A stretch of 6,700 nucleotides of DNA. It comes from Nitrososphaerota archaeon. GTDB lineage: Archaea > Thermoproteota > Bathyarchaeia > Bathyarchaeales > Bathycorpusculaceae. Numbering within the stretch: position 1 is the first letter of the stretch; each line of letters opens with the position of its first letter. The notes under the pieces are model-generated. The model saw nothing but the letters and a program-made list of their open reading frames with translations. It did not search any database and was not told the origin of the DNA. The position numbers and the translations under genes were made by a program. This document shows, piece by piece, positions 1-6,674 of this stretch. The DNA lies in NCBI GenBank assembly GCA_031283385.1, contig JAITBW010000151.1, positions 1 to 6,700 on the forward strand. Reading direction: 5' to 3'.

Positions 1-1722
1 GAGTATTTCATCAGTTTTTATGATTACTATCAACCTGAGTCATATCTACCAGCACAGGATATGTATATTGAAAAGGACTCAACAGTAAATGATCAGATAG
101 AAAAAATGCGCATGCATGCAGTATCTAGCTTAGTTAGCCGAAATGACACTATAATTGTTGCAAGCATCAGCTGCATATACAGTCTGGGCAACCCTGAGGA
201 TTTTAAAAGTTTAGCTGTAAATTTGCAAATCGGTAAAGAGCTAAGCCGTCAAAAGTTAATTGTAAGCCTTGTTGACATGCAATATGAACGTGATGACACA
301 TTTCTAGAAGCTGGACGATTCCGTGTTAGAGGCGACATAATTGATGTCGTACCAGCTTATGAAAAAGATATCATCCGTATAGAATTTGAAGGCAACAAAG
401 TTAAAAAAATTAAAGAAGTCAATGCCATAACAGGCGACGTTAAAGTAACTATAGACGCTATCACTATTTACCCAGCCAGACAATATGTAGTACCTCAAGA
501 AAAACACGAAAGAGCCCTAGCACAAATTCGTCAAGAGCTAGACGAGAGACTTCAAATTTTACCCCCATTAGAAGCACAACGACTTAAACAACGTGTTAAT
601 TACGACTTGGAAATGATAAACGAACTTGGATTTTGCACAGGTATTGAAAATTACAGTCGACATTTCGATGGACGCAACTTAGGGGAGCCGCCGTTTACTT
701 TAATGGATTATTTTCCCAAGGAGTATCTGTTAATTATTGATGAAAGTCATCAAACTATTCCTCAAGCGCATGCTATGTATAATGGTGATTATTCTCGTAA
801 AAAAAACTTGGTTGATTTTGGTTTTCGACTTCCAAGTGCTTTGGATAATCGTCCTCTTAAATTTGAAGAATTTGAACAAAAAATGCGGCGAACACTTTTT
901 GTATCTGCAACTCCTGCGGAGTATGAGCTGAAGAAAAGTGGACCTGCTGTGGAGTTAATCACCAGACCAACTGGTTTGCTAGATCCTGAGGTTGAGGTGC
1001 ATCCTATTGAGCATCAGATGCAGCATTTAATGCAGGAAGCTAAGAAAACAATTGCGCAGGGTAATCGAGTTTTAGTAACAACATTGACGAAACGTATGGC
1101 TGAGGATCTTGCGGATTATCTTGTTAAAGAAGGTTTTCGTGTTCGTTATATGCATAGTGAAATTGATAGTCTTGATCGTATTGAGCTTGTAAGGCAGCTG
1201 CGTATAGGTGACTTTGACATTCTTGTTGGCATTAATTTGCTGCGTGAGGGTTTAGACATTCCTGAAGTTGCAACTATATTTATTTTAGATGCTGATAAGG
1301 AGGGTTTTCTTCGTGATGAGCGTAGTTTAATTCAAACTATTGGACGAGCCGCTAGAAATCAAAATGGACGCGTTATATTGTATGCAGATGTTCTAACACG
1401 AAGCATTAGACGTGCTATGGAACTTACTATTTATCGTCGCAAATTCCAACAACGCTACAATACGGTACATGGTATAGTTCCTCAAACGATTATCAAAAAG
1501 GTATCAGAGAAAGAAGGCGTAATTAAGGGCAGTAAGCATTTGACAAAGTCAGATATAGAACGGCAGATTATAGAGATAGATGCAAAAATGCGTGAAGCAG
1601 CTCAAATGTTGGATTTTGAGAAAGCCATAGAGCTTAGAGATGCATTAAATTCGTTAAGTAAAGATTTAGCTGAAAAACAGAAACATGAGCAGAAAACTGA
1701 AAAATTTGCAGGTTTAACGTAA
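1..1722 (+). CDS. uvrB: UvrABC system protein B, 5'-truncated by the window edge
   Basis: UvrB is the damage-verifying, helicase-like ATPase of nucleotide excision repair; UvrA loads it on DNA and it recruits UvrC for incision. Reading frame 1 is open from base 1, giving 573 residues. Aligned by memory to E. coli UvrB, the visible part begins near residue 87, so roughly 86 residues including Walker A lie upstream. Visible parts (numbered from base 1): the aromatic beta-hairpin at about 5-22 (FYDYYQPESY), motif II DESH at 247-250, VSATP at 301-305, TLTKRMAEDL from 361, motif V LVGINLLREGLD at 408-419, motif VI QTIGRAAR at 445-452, and a C-terminal UVR domain at about 517-556 that would bind UvrA or UvrC. 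Length after adding the missing part (about 660) is normal. The first ATG in the window (61) is internal, not the start. Synonymous codon use changes within the gene near 650-720. The family assignment is certain; its bacterial-type origin in this archaeon is inferred. Confidence 0.98.
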   Translation, partial: EYFISFYDYYQPESYLPAQDMYIEKDSTVNDQIEKMRMHAVSSLVSRNDTIIVASISCIYSLGNPEDFKSLAVNLQIGKELSRQKLIVSLVDMQYERDDTFLEAGRFRVRGDIIDVVPAYEKDIIRIEFEGNKVKKIKEVNAITGDVKVTIDAITIYPARQYVVPQEKHERALAQIRQELDERLQILPPLEAQRLKQRVNYDLEMINELGFCTGIENYSRHFDGRNLGEPPFTLMDYFPKEYLLIIDESHQTIPQAHAMYNGDYSRKKNLVDFGFRLPSALDNRPLKFEEFEQKMRRTLFVSATPAEYELKKSGPAVELITRPTGLLDPEVEVHPIEHQMQHLMQEAKKTIAQGNRVLVTTLTKRMAEDLADYLVKEGFRVRYMHSEIDSLDRIELVRQLRIGDFDILVGINLLREGLDIPEVATIFILDADKEGFLRDERSLIQTIGRAARNQNGRVILYADVLTRSIRRAMELTIYRRKFQQRYNTVHGIVPQTIIKKVSEKEGVIKGSKHLTKSDIERQIIEIDAKMREAAQMLDFEKAIELRDALNSLSKDLAEKQKHEQKTEKFAGLT

Positions 1723-1730
1723 AAAACCTA

Positions 1731-1742
1731 TTGTTCTTTTTC
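1731..1742 (+). terminator. Possible oligo-T terminator after uvrB
   Basis: A T-rich tract (TTGTTCTTTTTC) begins nine bases after the uvrB stop. Archaeal RNA polymerase often terminates at short T runs on the non-template strand without a hairpin. The run is only five uninterrupted T, so this is weak, and read-through into uvrA is equally possible. Confidence 0.25.
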
Positions 1743-1874
1743 ACCTATGTTACCCATTTAGCACTGCGCCAATACAATGACAGATTACAGACATTTTTAC
1801 ACAAATTTACCATCATTAATGCATATCGAGAATTCCGATTTTATCGCTAAATCTACATGTATTATGCAATAAAG

Positions 1875-1897
1875 TTAAAACGTTAGCAGCTAATTTT
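1875..1897 (+). promoter_or_regulatory. Weak TATA-like box with an adjoining dyad, possible uvrA promoter/operator
   Basis: TTAAAA at 1875-1880 resembles an archaeal TATA box. A perfect 11-bp dyad, TTAGC-A-GCTAA (1883-1893), follows. The arms can be extended outwards as AAAA (1877-1880) and TTTT (1894-1897) if a two-base CG bulge at 1881-1882 is allowed. If the TATA-like box is used, transcription would start near 1903-1906 and the dyad would sit between the box and the start site, where archaeal repressors commonly block polymerase. Short A/T-rich dyads also arise by chance, so the regulatory reading is inference. Confidence 0.3.
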
Positions 1898-1922
1898 GGC
1901 TTAAGATTTAGGTTGAAATGTT

Positions 1923-4793
1923 ATGCGGGACTCTATTTCTGTTAAAGGCGCACGGGAGCATAATTTGAAAAACATTGACTTGGAATTGCCTAGAAACAAG
2001 TTAATAGTGGTAACTGGCTTATCTGGTTCAGGCAAATCTACTCTTGCATTTGACACTATATACGCTGAAGGCCAACGACGCTATGTTGAAAGCTTAAGCG
2101 CATATGCTAGACAATTCTTAGGCTTAATGGATAAACCTGACGTAGACTCCATAGACGGCTTATCTCCCGCTATAAGCATAGAGCAGAAAAGCACCAGCAA
2201 AAACCCACGTAGCACCGTAGGCACAGTAACAGAAATTTATGATTATCTACGTTTACTATTTGCCCGCATAGGAACACATCACTGCCCAAAATGCGGCAGC
2301 AGCATACACCCTCAAAGCCCCGAAAACATTACCCGTTTAATCATGCAGGAAAAAACAAAAACACTCATGTTCCTAGCACCCATTATACGCGGCATGAAGG
2401 GCACACATGAACAAATTTTTGAAGACCTCAAAAAAGAAGGCTACACAAAAATACGTGTAGACCAAAAAATTTACGAAACAGAAACCATAAAAGACGAAGT
2501 CAAACTGGTAAGATACGAAAAACACTGGATAGACATAGTTATAGACACCGTTACCATATCTGATGATGAGCACTCCAGAATAGCAGAAGCCGTTGAAAAC
2601 GCACTAAAAACAGGCAAAGGCACCATGATAATAATCGACGCCGCAGACGCTACAGCAGTAAACAAAAAGAAAGAACTCGAAAGCTTTGAAGGAGCAACCA
2701 CATATAGCACATTTGGCGCATGCCCCAATCATCCAGAAATAATGTTCGAAAGCCTAGAACCCCGCATGTTCAGCTTCAACTCCCCCTGGGGCGCCTGCCC
2801 AACATGCCACGGCTTAGGCGAAATAACTGAGGTAACACCAGACAAAATAATACCCGACAATACAATATCCATTATGGACGGCGGCCTATCCATTTACGGC
2901 AAAATGGACCTCTCATGGCGCATACAACAACTCGCCGCCGTAGGCAAAAAACATGACTTCGACGTATTCACACCCCTTAAAGACTTTACAAAAAAACAAC
3001 TACACATACTACTTTACGGCGACCAAGAACCCGTAAAAGGCAAATGGTCAAACGGCGCACATATGTGGATGAAAGACGGCTGGGAAGGAGTAATACCTCA
3101 AACTATGCGACTATACCGCCAAACAGGCAGCGACTGGCGCAAAACTGACATAGAAAAATTCATGACAGCACGCCCCTGCAACAGCTGTCAAGGAAAACGC
3201 TTACAACCCATGGTTTTAGCAGTTCAAATTCAAAACAAAAGCATAATTGACGTAACAGACTTATCTATAGAAAACGCCGGAGAATTCTTCCAAAACCTAC
3301 CTGAAAAACTAAACGAAAAAGAATTAACAATAGCCAAACAGGTACTAAAAGAGATAAACTCACGTCTAGGCTTTCTAATTAACGTAGGACTAGGTTACCT
3401 CTCCCTATCACGCGCCGCTAAAACCCTATCAGGAGGCGAAGCACAAAGAATACGCCTTGCAACACAAATAGGCAGCAACCTAATGGGCGTTCTCTACATT
3501 CTTGACGAACCTAGCATAGGATTACATCAGAGAGATAATGCTAAATTAATTAACACACTACACCGACTACGCGACTTAGGCAACACATTAATAGTCGTTG
3601 AACACGATGAAGAAACAATGCGCAACGCGGATTATCTTGTAGACATGGGACCTGGCGCAGGCGTACATGGCGGCTTTATAGTAGCTGAGGGACCCCCTGA
3701 AAAAGTCATGCAAAATAAACGTAGTCTAACCGGAAAATATCTCTCAGGCGAATTAGGCATTGACGTTCCTAATAACCGCAGAATCCCTATAGATTACATA
3801 ACTGTCAAGGGTGTAACAGAAAACAATCTAAAAAATCTAAACGTAAAATTACCCATAGGCATCCTATGCGGCATCACAGGAGTCTCAGGATCCGGCAAAA
3901 GCACACTAATGAATCTCACAGTCATCCCCCAAATGCGCAAAATATTTGGAGAATACATAGACAAAGTCGGCAAACATGAACAAATTGACATCCCCAAAAT
4001 AATACGAAACGTAATAGTAATAGACCAAGACCCCATAGGACGCACCCCAAGAAGCAACCCCGCAACTTATACAAAACTCTTCGACGAAATCCGCAAAATT
4101 TTTGCAGCCACAAAAGAAGCTAAAGCACGCGGATACAAAGAAGGCCGATTTAGCTTCAATGTAAAAGGCGGCAGATGCGAAAACTGCCAAGGCGACGGCG
4201 TAATACGCATAGAAATGAACTTCTTACCCGACGTTTACGTTCAATGCAGCGAATGCAAAGGTAAACGCTACAATAAAGAAACCCTAACTGTACAATACAA
4301 AAACAAAAACATAGCAGAAATACTTGACATGACCGTAGAAGAAGCCCTAAAATTCTTCGAAAACACACCACAAATAGCACGCAAACTAAAAACACTAGAC
4401 GACGTAGGCTTAGGATACATAAAACTAGGTCAAAGCTCAACAACCCTATCAGGCGGAGAAAGCCAGCGCATAAAAATAACACGAGAACTCAGCAAAAACA
4501 AACAAGGCCACATAGTCTACATGCTAGACGAACCCACCACAGGACTACACTTCGATGACACCAAACGACTCATAAAAGTTCTAAACCGCCTAGTAGACAA
4601 CGGCAACACAGTATTTATCATAGAACACAACCTAGACGTCATTAAAAGCTGTGACCAATTAGTTGATCTTGGTCCAGAAGGTGGTGCAGCAGGCGGGCAG
4701 CTCTTAGCGCAAGGAACACCTGAAGAAATAGTTCTAAATGAAGTGTCTTACACAGGGAAATTCTTGAAAAAAATGTTAAAATCTCATAAGTAA
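1923..4793 (+). CDS. uvrA: UvrABC system protein A (excinuclease ATPase subunit)
   Basis: UvrA is the dimeric ABC-type ATPase that scans DNA for distorting lesions and hands the site to UvrB. The 956 residues match the usual length (about 940-960). First ATPase: Walker A GLSGSGKS 32-39, signature LSGGE 502-506, Walker B ILDEP with D528/E529, H-loop H561. Second ATPase: Walker A GVSGSGKS 653-660, signature LSGGE 842-846, Walker B with D869/E870, H902. Zinc modules: C267-x2-H270 with C292/C295 in the first half (a CxxH form of the usual CxxC), a C419/C422 pair, and the C-terminal DNA-binding module C752, C755, C775, C778. The ATG at 1923 is the only reasonable start, since an in-frame TGA lies at 1914-1916 and the product begins with the typical ISVKGAREHNLKN. 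The ribosome site is poor (AGGTTGA, 1910-1916). Most of the gene is strongly A/C-rich on the coding strand, ending near 4650. It follows uvrB by 200 bp, so the two probably serve one pathway but may have separate promoters. Confidence 0.98.
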   Translation: MRDSISVKGAREHNLKNIDLELPRNKLIVVTGLSGSGKSTLAFDTIYAEGQRRYVESLSAYARQFLGLMDKPDVDSIDGLSPAISIEQKSTSKNPRSTVGTVTEIYDYLRLLFARIGTHHCPKCGSSIHPQSPENITRLIMQEKTKTLMFLAPIIRGMKGTHEQIFEDLKKEGYTKIRVDQKIYETETIKDEVKLVRYEKHWIDIVIDTVTISDDEHSRIAEAVENALKTGKGTMIIIDAADATAVNKKKELESFEGATTYSTFGACPNHPEIMFESLEPRMFSFNSPWGACPTCHGLGEITEVTPDKIIPDNTISIMDGGLSIYGKMDLSWRIQQLAAVGKKHDFDVFTPLKDFTKKQLHILLYGDQEPVKGKWSNGAHMWMKDGWEGVIPQTMRLYRQTGSDWRKTDIEKFMTARPCNSCQGKRLQPMVLAVQIQNKSIIDVTDLSIENAGEFFQNLPEKLNEKELTIAKQVLKEINSRLGFLINVGLGYLSLSRAAKTLSGGEAQRIRLATQIGSNLMGVLYILDEPSIGLHQRDNAKLINTLHRLRDLGNTLIVVEHDEETMRNADYLVDMGPGAGVHGGFIVAEGPPEKVMQNKRSLTGKYLSGELGIDVPNNRRIPIDYITVKGVTENNLKNLNVKLPIGILCGITGVSGSGKSTLMNLTVIPQMRKIFGEYIDKVGKHEQIDIPKIIRNVIVIDQDPIGRTPRSNPATYTKLFDEIRKIFAATKEAKARGYKEGRFSFNVKGGRCENCQGDGVIRIEMNFLPDVYVQCSECKGKRYNKETLTVQYKNKNIAEILDMTVEEALKFFENTPQIARKLKTLDDVGLGYIKLGQSSTTLSGGESQRIKITRELSKNKQGHIVYMLDEPTTGLHFDDTKRLIKVLNRLVDNGNTVFIIEHNLDVIKSCDQLVDLGPEGGAAGGQLLAQGTPEEIVLNEVSYTGKFLKKMLKSHK

Positions 4794-4817
4794 CAGTTGG
4801 AGCGGAAGAGTTAAACA

Positions 4818-4885
4818 TTTTTCCATTTTAAACTTGTGATGTTTTATACGTTGTGTTGAAACTTTTTTGTGAAATTGGTTTTTTT
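4818..4885 (+). terminator. T-run cluster after uvrA, likely termination region
   Basis: Three oligo-T runs follow the uvrA stop: five T at 4818-4822, six at 4863-4868 and seven at 4879-4885. Tandem T runs without a strong hairpin are the usual archaeal intrinsic termination signal. The surrounding sequence is G/T-rich, which raises the chance background, but three runs in 70 bases between functionally unrelated genes support a transcript end here. Confidence 0.45.
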
Positions 4886-4902
4886 GATGAACATGCTTTT
4901 AA
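4842..4902 (+). promoter_or_regulatory. Candidate promoter region for the aIF1A cluster
   Basis: Two TATA-like sequences precede aIF1A: TTTTATAC at 4842-4849 and CTTTTAAG at 4895-4902. Initiation about 25 bases downstream of the second would give a leader of roughly 20-25 bases that still contains the Shine-Dalgarno-like GAAGGT. The first would give a leader of about 75 bases. A promoter is expected here because the function changes from DNA repair to translation, but which box is used cannot be decided from sequence. Confidence 0.35.
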
Positions 4903-4935
4903 GTAACGTAATTACATTCATTTAAAGTAATAATA

Positions 4936-4950
4936 GAAGGTTATAGTTTG
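4936..4950 (+). promoter_or_regulatory. Shine-Dalgarno-like site and TTG start of aIF1A
   Basis: GAAGGT at 4936-4941 partly matches the archaeal Shine-Dalgarno GGAGGTGA and lies six bases before TTG at 4948-4950. No ATG or GTG in frame lies between the upstream stop (TAA, 4909-4911) and this point apart from non-start codons, and the TTG gives the family-typical N-terminus MGKKKVLSE. This site therefore fixes the start. Confidence 0.65.
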
Positions 4951-5253
4951 GGCAAGAAAAAAGTCTTAAGTGAAGGCGAAATTAGTGAAGCAGTCTATCC
5001 TGGACAAGGTGAGGTTTTAGGTGTTGTTACAAAGTTGCTTGGGTTTGATCGTATTCAAGTAAAGTGTCAGGATGGGGCTGATAGGCTTTGTAGGATTTGT
5101 GGTAAAATGAAGCGTCGTGTTTGGATTCGTGAGGGTGACATAGTTATTGTTGCTCCTTGGGATTTTCAGAAGGAGACGCGCGCTGATGTTGTTTGGCGTT
5201 ATACGCATTCGCAAGCGGACAATTTGAGGCGTAAAGGGTTATTAACTCTTTAA
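4948..5253 (+). CDS. eif1A: Translation initiation factor aIF1A (S1/IF1 OB-fold)
   Basis: aIF1A is the archaeal orthologue of eukaryotic eIF1A and bacterial IF1. It binds the A-site region of the 30S subunit and helps start-codon selection with the initiator tRNA. The 101-residue product is of normal length. It has a lysine-rich N-terminus, the OB-fold core starting at GEGEV-like GQGEVLGVV (19-27), LLGFDR (30-35), the basic GKMKRRVWIREGD segment (52-64), VAPWDFQ (68-74), and the C-terminal helix region ADVVWRYT...LRRKG. Three cysteines stand out: C40, C48 and C51; position 51 lies where the HIRGK/RIRGK motif usually has arginine. The gene uses a TTG start. Its coding strand is strongly G/T-rich, unlike the uvrA gene just upstream. 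It leads a cluster with the RIO1 and KH genes, which suggests a shared role in initiation and small-subunit maturation. Confidence 0.95.
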   Translation: MGKKKVLSEGEISEAVYPGQGEVLGVVTKLLGFDRIQVKCQDGADRLCRICGKMKRRVWIREGDIVIVAPWDFQKETRADVVWRYTHSQADNLRRKGLLTL

Positions 5254-5257
5254 TTTA

Positions 5258-5279
5258 TTTTTTTGACGGGGTATTTTTT
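5258..5279 (+). terminator. Two oligo-T runs between aIF1A and the RIO1 gene
   Basis: Seven T at 5258-5264 and six T at 5274-5279 flank GACGGGGTA. They could terminate or attenuate the aIF1A transcript, letting the factor be made in excess over the downstream kinase, which is a plausible need for a stoichiometric initiation factor. T-richness of this whole block weakens the inference. Confidence 0.35.
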
Positions 5280-5310
5280 GTTTATTCTACTGTTTTATGT
5301 GTAATTTATT
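5279..5310 (+). promoter_or_regulatory. Possible promoter for a leaderless RIO1 transcript
   Basis: No Shine-Dalgarno-like sequence precedes the ATG at 5311; the 20 bases before it are nearly all A and T with isolated G. TTTATT at 5281-5286 lies 25-30 bases upstream of that ATG, the distance at which a TATA box would place the transcription start at or next to the start codon. This arrangement is typical of leaderless archaeal messages. Co-transcription with aIF1A is the alternative. Confidence 0.3.
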
Positions 5311-6096
5311 ATGTCTCGTAAAGTTCGTGAGCGTCTTGAGTATAACGAGAAGCGTATAGAACGCAGAGATAAAATGTTACATCATGACAGGGCTAATGAG
5401 CGTGCTACGGTAGAAGAGGTTTTCGATCAGGCTACTCGTCTTGTTGTTTTTAGCTTATTAAACGCGGGTGTTTTGTATGAGGTTAACGGCGTAGTTAGTA
5501 GTGGTAAAGAGGCTCGTGTTTATTGGGGTAAAAATAGAGCGGATGATGATTTAGCTGTAAAAATTTATTTAACGTCTTCGGCTGAGTTTAAGAAGGGTAT
5601 ACTCAAGTATATTGAAGGGGATCCTAGATTTAAAAATGTCCGACGTGATACGCGTTCATTGTTTGCTGTTTGGGCTCAGAAAGAGTTTCGTAATCTTGAA
5701 GAGGCTCGTCAGGCTAAGGTGAGTGTTCCTAAAACTATTGCTGTGAAAAGTAATGTTGTAGTTATGGAGTTTATAGGTAAAAACGGTGAGAGCGCGCCGT
5801 CTCTTAAAGAGGTTCTTCCTGAAAATCCTGAGCGTGTATACAAATTGTTAGTTACTAACATTAAACGTCTTTATCAGAAGGCTAAACTTGTTCATGGTGA
5901 CCTTAGTGAATATAATATTTTAATGTGGAAAAATAAACCGGTAATTATTGACATGTCTCAATCTGTCTCTATTGAGCATCCTATGTCTAATTTTATGTTA
6001 ACAAGGGATTTAACTAATCTAAATAGGTTCTTTAATAAGTTAAATGTAAATACTATACCCGTTGAAGAATTACAAAAACAGGTCGTTGGAAAATAA
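5311..6096 (+). CDS. rio1: RIO1-family serine protein kinase/ATPase
   Basis: RIO1 kinases are atypical kinases/ATPases conserved in archaea and eukaryotes that act on late pre-small-subunit ribosomes. The 261-residue product has normal archaeal length. Visible are a charged N-terminal helix (about 3-31), the RIO-specific N-terminal helices, the nucleotide loop SSGKEA (63-68, usually STGKEA), the ATP-anchoring lysine K84 in AVKIY, the flexible loop around RFKNVRRDTR (106-115), E125 in the helix after it, the hinge MEF (152-154), the catalytic loop HGDLSEYN with D197 and N202, and the metal site D214 in IDMSQSV. IDMSQ rather than IDFPQ separates RIO1 from RIO2; there is no N-terminal winged helix, which also excludes RIO2. 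An in-frame TAA at 5302-5304 makes ATG 5311 the first possible start. The stop overlaps the next start (TAATG). The coding strand is G/T-rich until about 6020. Confidence 0.96.
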   Translation: MSRKVRERLEYNEKRIERRDKMLHHDRANERATVEEVFDQATRLVVFSLLNAGVLYEVNGVVSSGKEARVYWGKNRADDDLAVKIYLTSSAEFKKGILKYIEGDPRFKNVRRDTRSLFAVWAQKEFRNLEEARQAKVSVPKTIAVKSNVVVMEFIGKNGESAPSLKEVLPENPERVYKLLVTNIKRLYQKAKLVHGDLSEYNILMWKNKPVIIDMSQSVSIEHPMSNFMLTRDLTNLNRFFNKLNVNTIPVEELQKQVVGK

Positions 6097-6098
6097 TG
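6094..6098 (+). promoter_or_regulatory. TAATG stop-start overlap coupling RIO1 and KH genes
   Basis: The RIO1 stop TAA (6094-6096) shares its last A with the ATG (6096-6098) of the KH gene. Such one-base overlaps commonly allow termination-reinitiation by the same ribosome, so the two products are probably made in a linked ratio. Only a short AGGT (6080-6083), about 12 bases before the ATG, could act as an independent ribosome site. Confidence 0.7.
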
Positions 6099-6674
6099 TT
6101 TAATCTTAATTCCTTTATAAGAATACCTAAAGAACGTGTCGGCATACTATTAGGTTCAGAGGGTAAAACAAAGCTGTACGTAGAAAAACATATGAAAATA
6201 GCTCTTGAAGTTGACAGCGAAGACGGCGGCATAACCATAAAATTAGCCAAAGACCAAGATGACCCATCTATGCTACTCCGAGCAAAAGATCTCGTCACAG
6301 CTATTGGCAGAGGCTTTGCACCTGACGTGGCATTTCGTTTAATACGAAATGAAGATGACGTTTTTGACCTTATAGATTTACGCATAGTTTTTGGACGCTC
6401 TGAAGCTGACATACGACGTGTAAAAAGCCGAATTATCGGTTCCGAAGGCAAAACACGACGATTAATAGAGGAATTAACAGAAGCAAACGTTACCATTTAT
6501 GGCCATACTGTAGGCATAATTGGAAGCTATGAAGAAGCTAATATAGCCCGAAACGCAGTTCAAATGATAATTGAAGGCTGTGAACACAAAACCGTCTACA
6601 AATTCCTACAACGCAAACGATCCGAAATGAAAAAAGAAAAAATGCAACTCTGGGAAACACCCAAAGACCGATAA
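6096..6674 (+). CDS. Two-KH-domain RNA-binding protein, archaeal Dim2/Pno1 (Krr1-like) family
   Basis: This 192-residue protein matches the universal archaeal KH family related to eukaryotic Pno1/Dim2 and Krr1. Eukaryotic Pno1 binds near the 3' end of pre-18S rRNA and works with Nob1 and RIO1; the archaeal protein is thought to act similarly on pre-16S rRNA. Two KH modules are visible: KH1 starting at IRIPKERVGILLG, with its GxxG loop GSEG at 20-23, and KH2 with a second GSEG at 115-118 followed by KTRRLIEELT and VGIIGSYEEANIARNAV. Between them is a helical segment typical of the family (ATAIGRGF-like TAIGRGF, FGRSEADIRRVK). The C-terminus is a lysine-rich tail (HKTVYKFLQRKR...KKEK). The start is fixed by the TAATG overlap with the RIO1 gene. 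The coding strand switches back to A/C-rich here. It is complete; in many archaea topoisomerase VI subunit B follows this gene, but only 26 bases remain to see it. Confidence 0.94.
   Translation: MFNLNSFIRIPKERVGILLGSEGKTKLYVEKHMKIALEVDSEDGGITIKLAKDQDDPSMLLRAKDLVTAIGRGFAPDVAFRLIRNEDDVFDLIDLRIVFGRSEADIRRVKSRIIGSEGKTRRLIEELTEANVTIYGHTVGIIGSYEEANIARNAVQMIIEGCEHKTVYKFLQRKRSEMKKEKMQLWETPKDR

Noticed and set aside
737..931. 64-codon + strand open frame inside uvrB
   Set aside because: It is a frame-shifted shadow of the conserved UvrB helicase region; no frameshift is needed there because the main frame is intact.
1723..1922. Possible small RNA or extra gene in the uvrB-uvrA gap
   Set aside because: No tRNA-like fold, long stem or conserved ORF could be recognised; only the weak promoter and dyad are worth noting.
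1918..1968. Tiny ORF starting at an ATG five bases before the uvrA start
   Set aside because: It encodes 16 residues in another frame and overlaps uvrA; nothing supports translation. The overlap could in principle affect uvrA initiation, but there is no ribosome site favouring it.
4156..4482. 108-codon minus-strand open frame opposite uvrA
   Set aside because: It is rich in Leu, Cys, Phe and Arg as expected from reading an A/C-rich gene backwards, has no ribosome site, and overlaps the conserved zinc module of UvrA.
6053..6496. 147-codon minus-strand open frame opposite the KH gene
   Set aside because: It is antisense to a clearly recognisable protein; its serine/arginine-rich translation has no family features and follows from the codon bias of the + strand.
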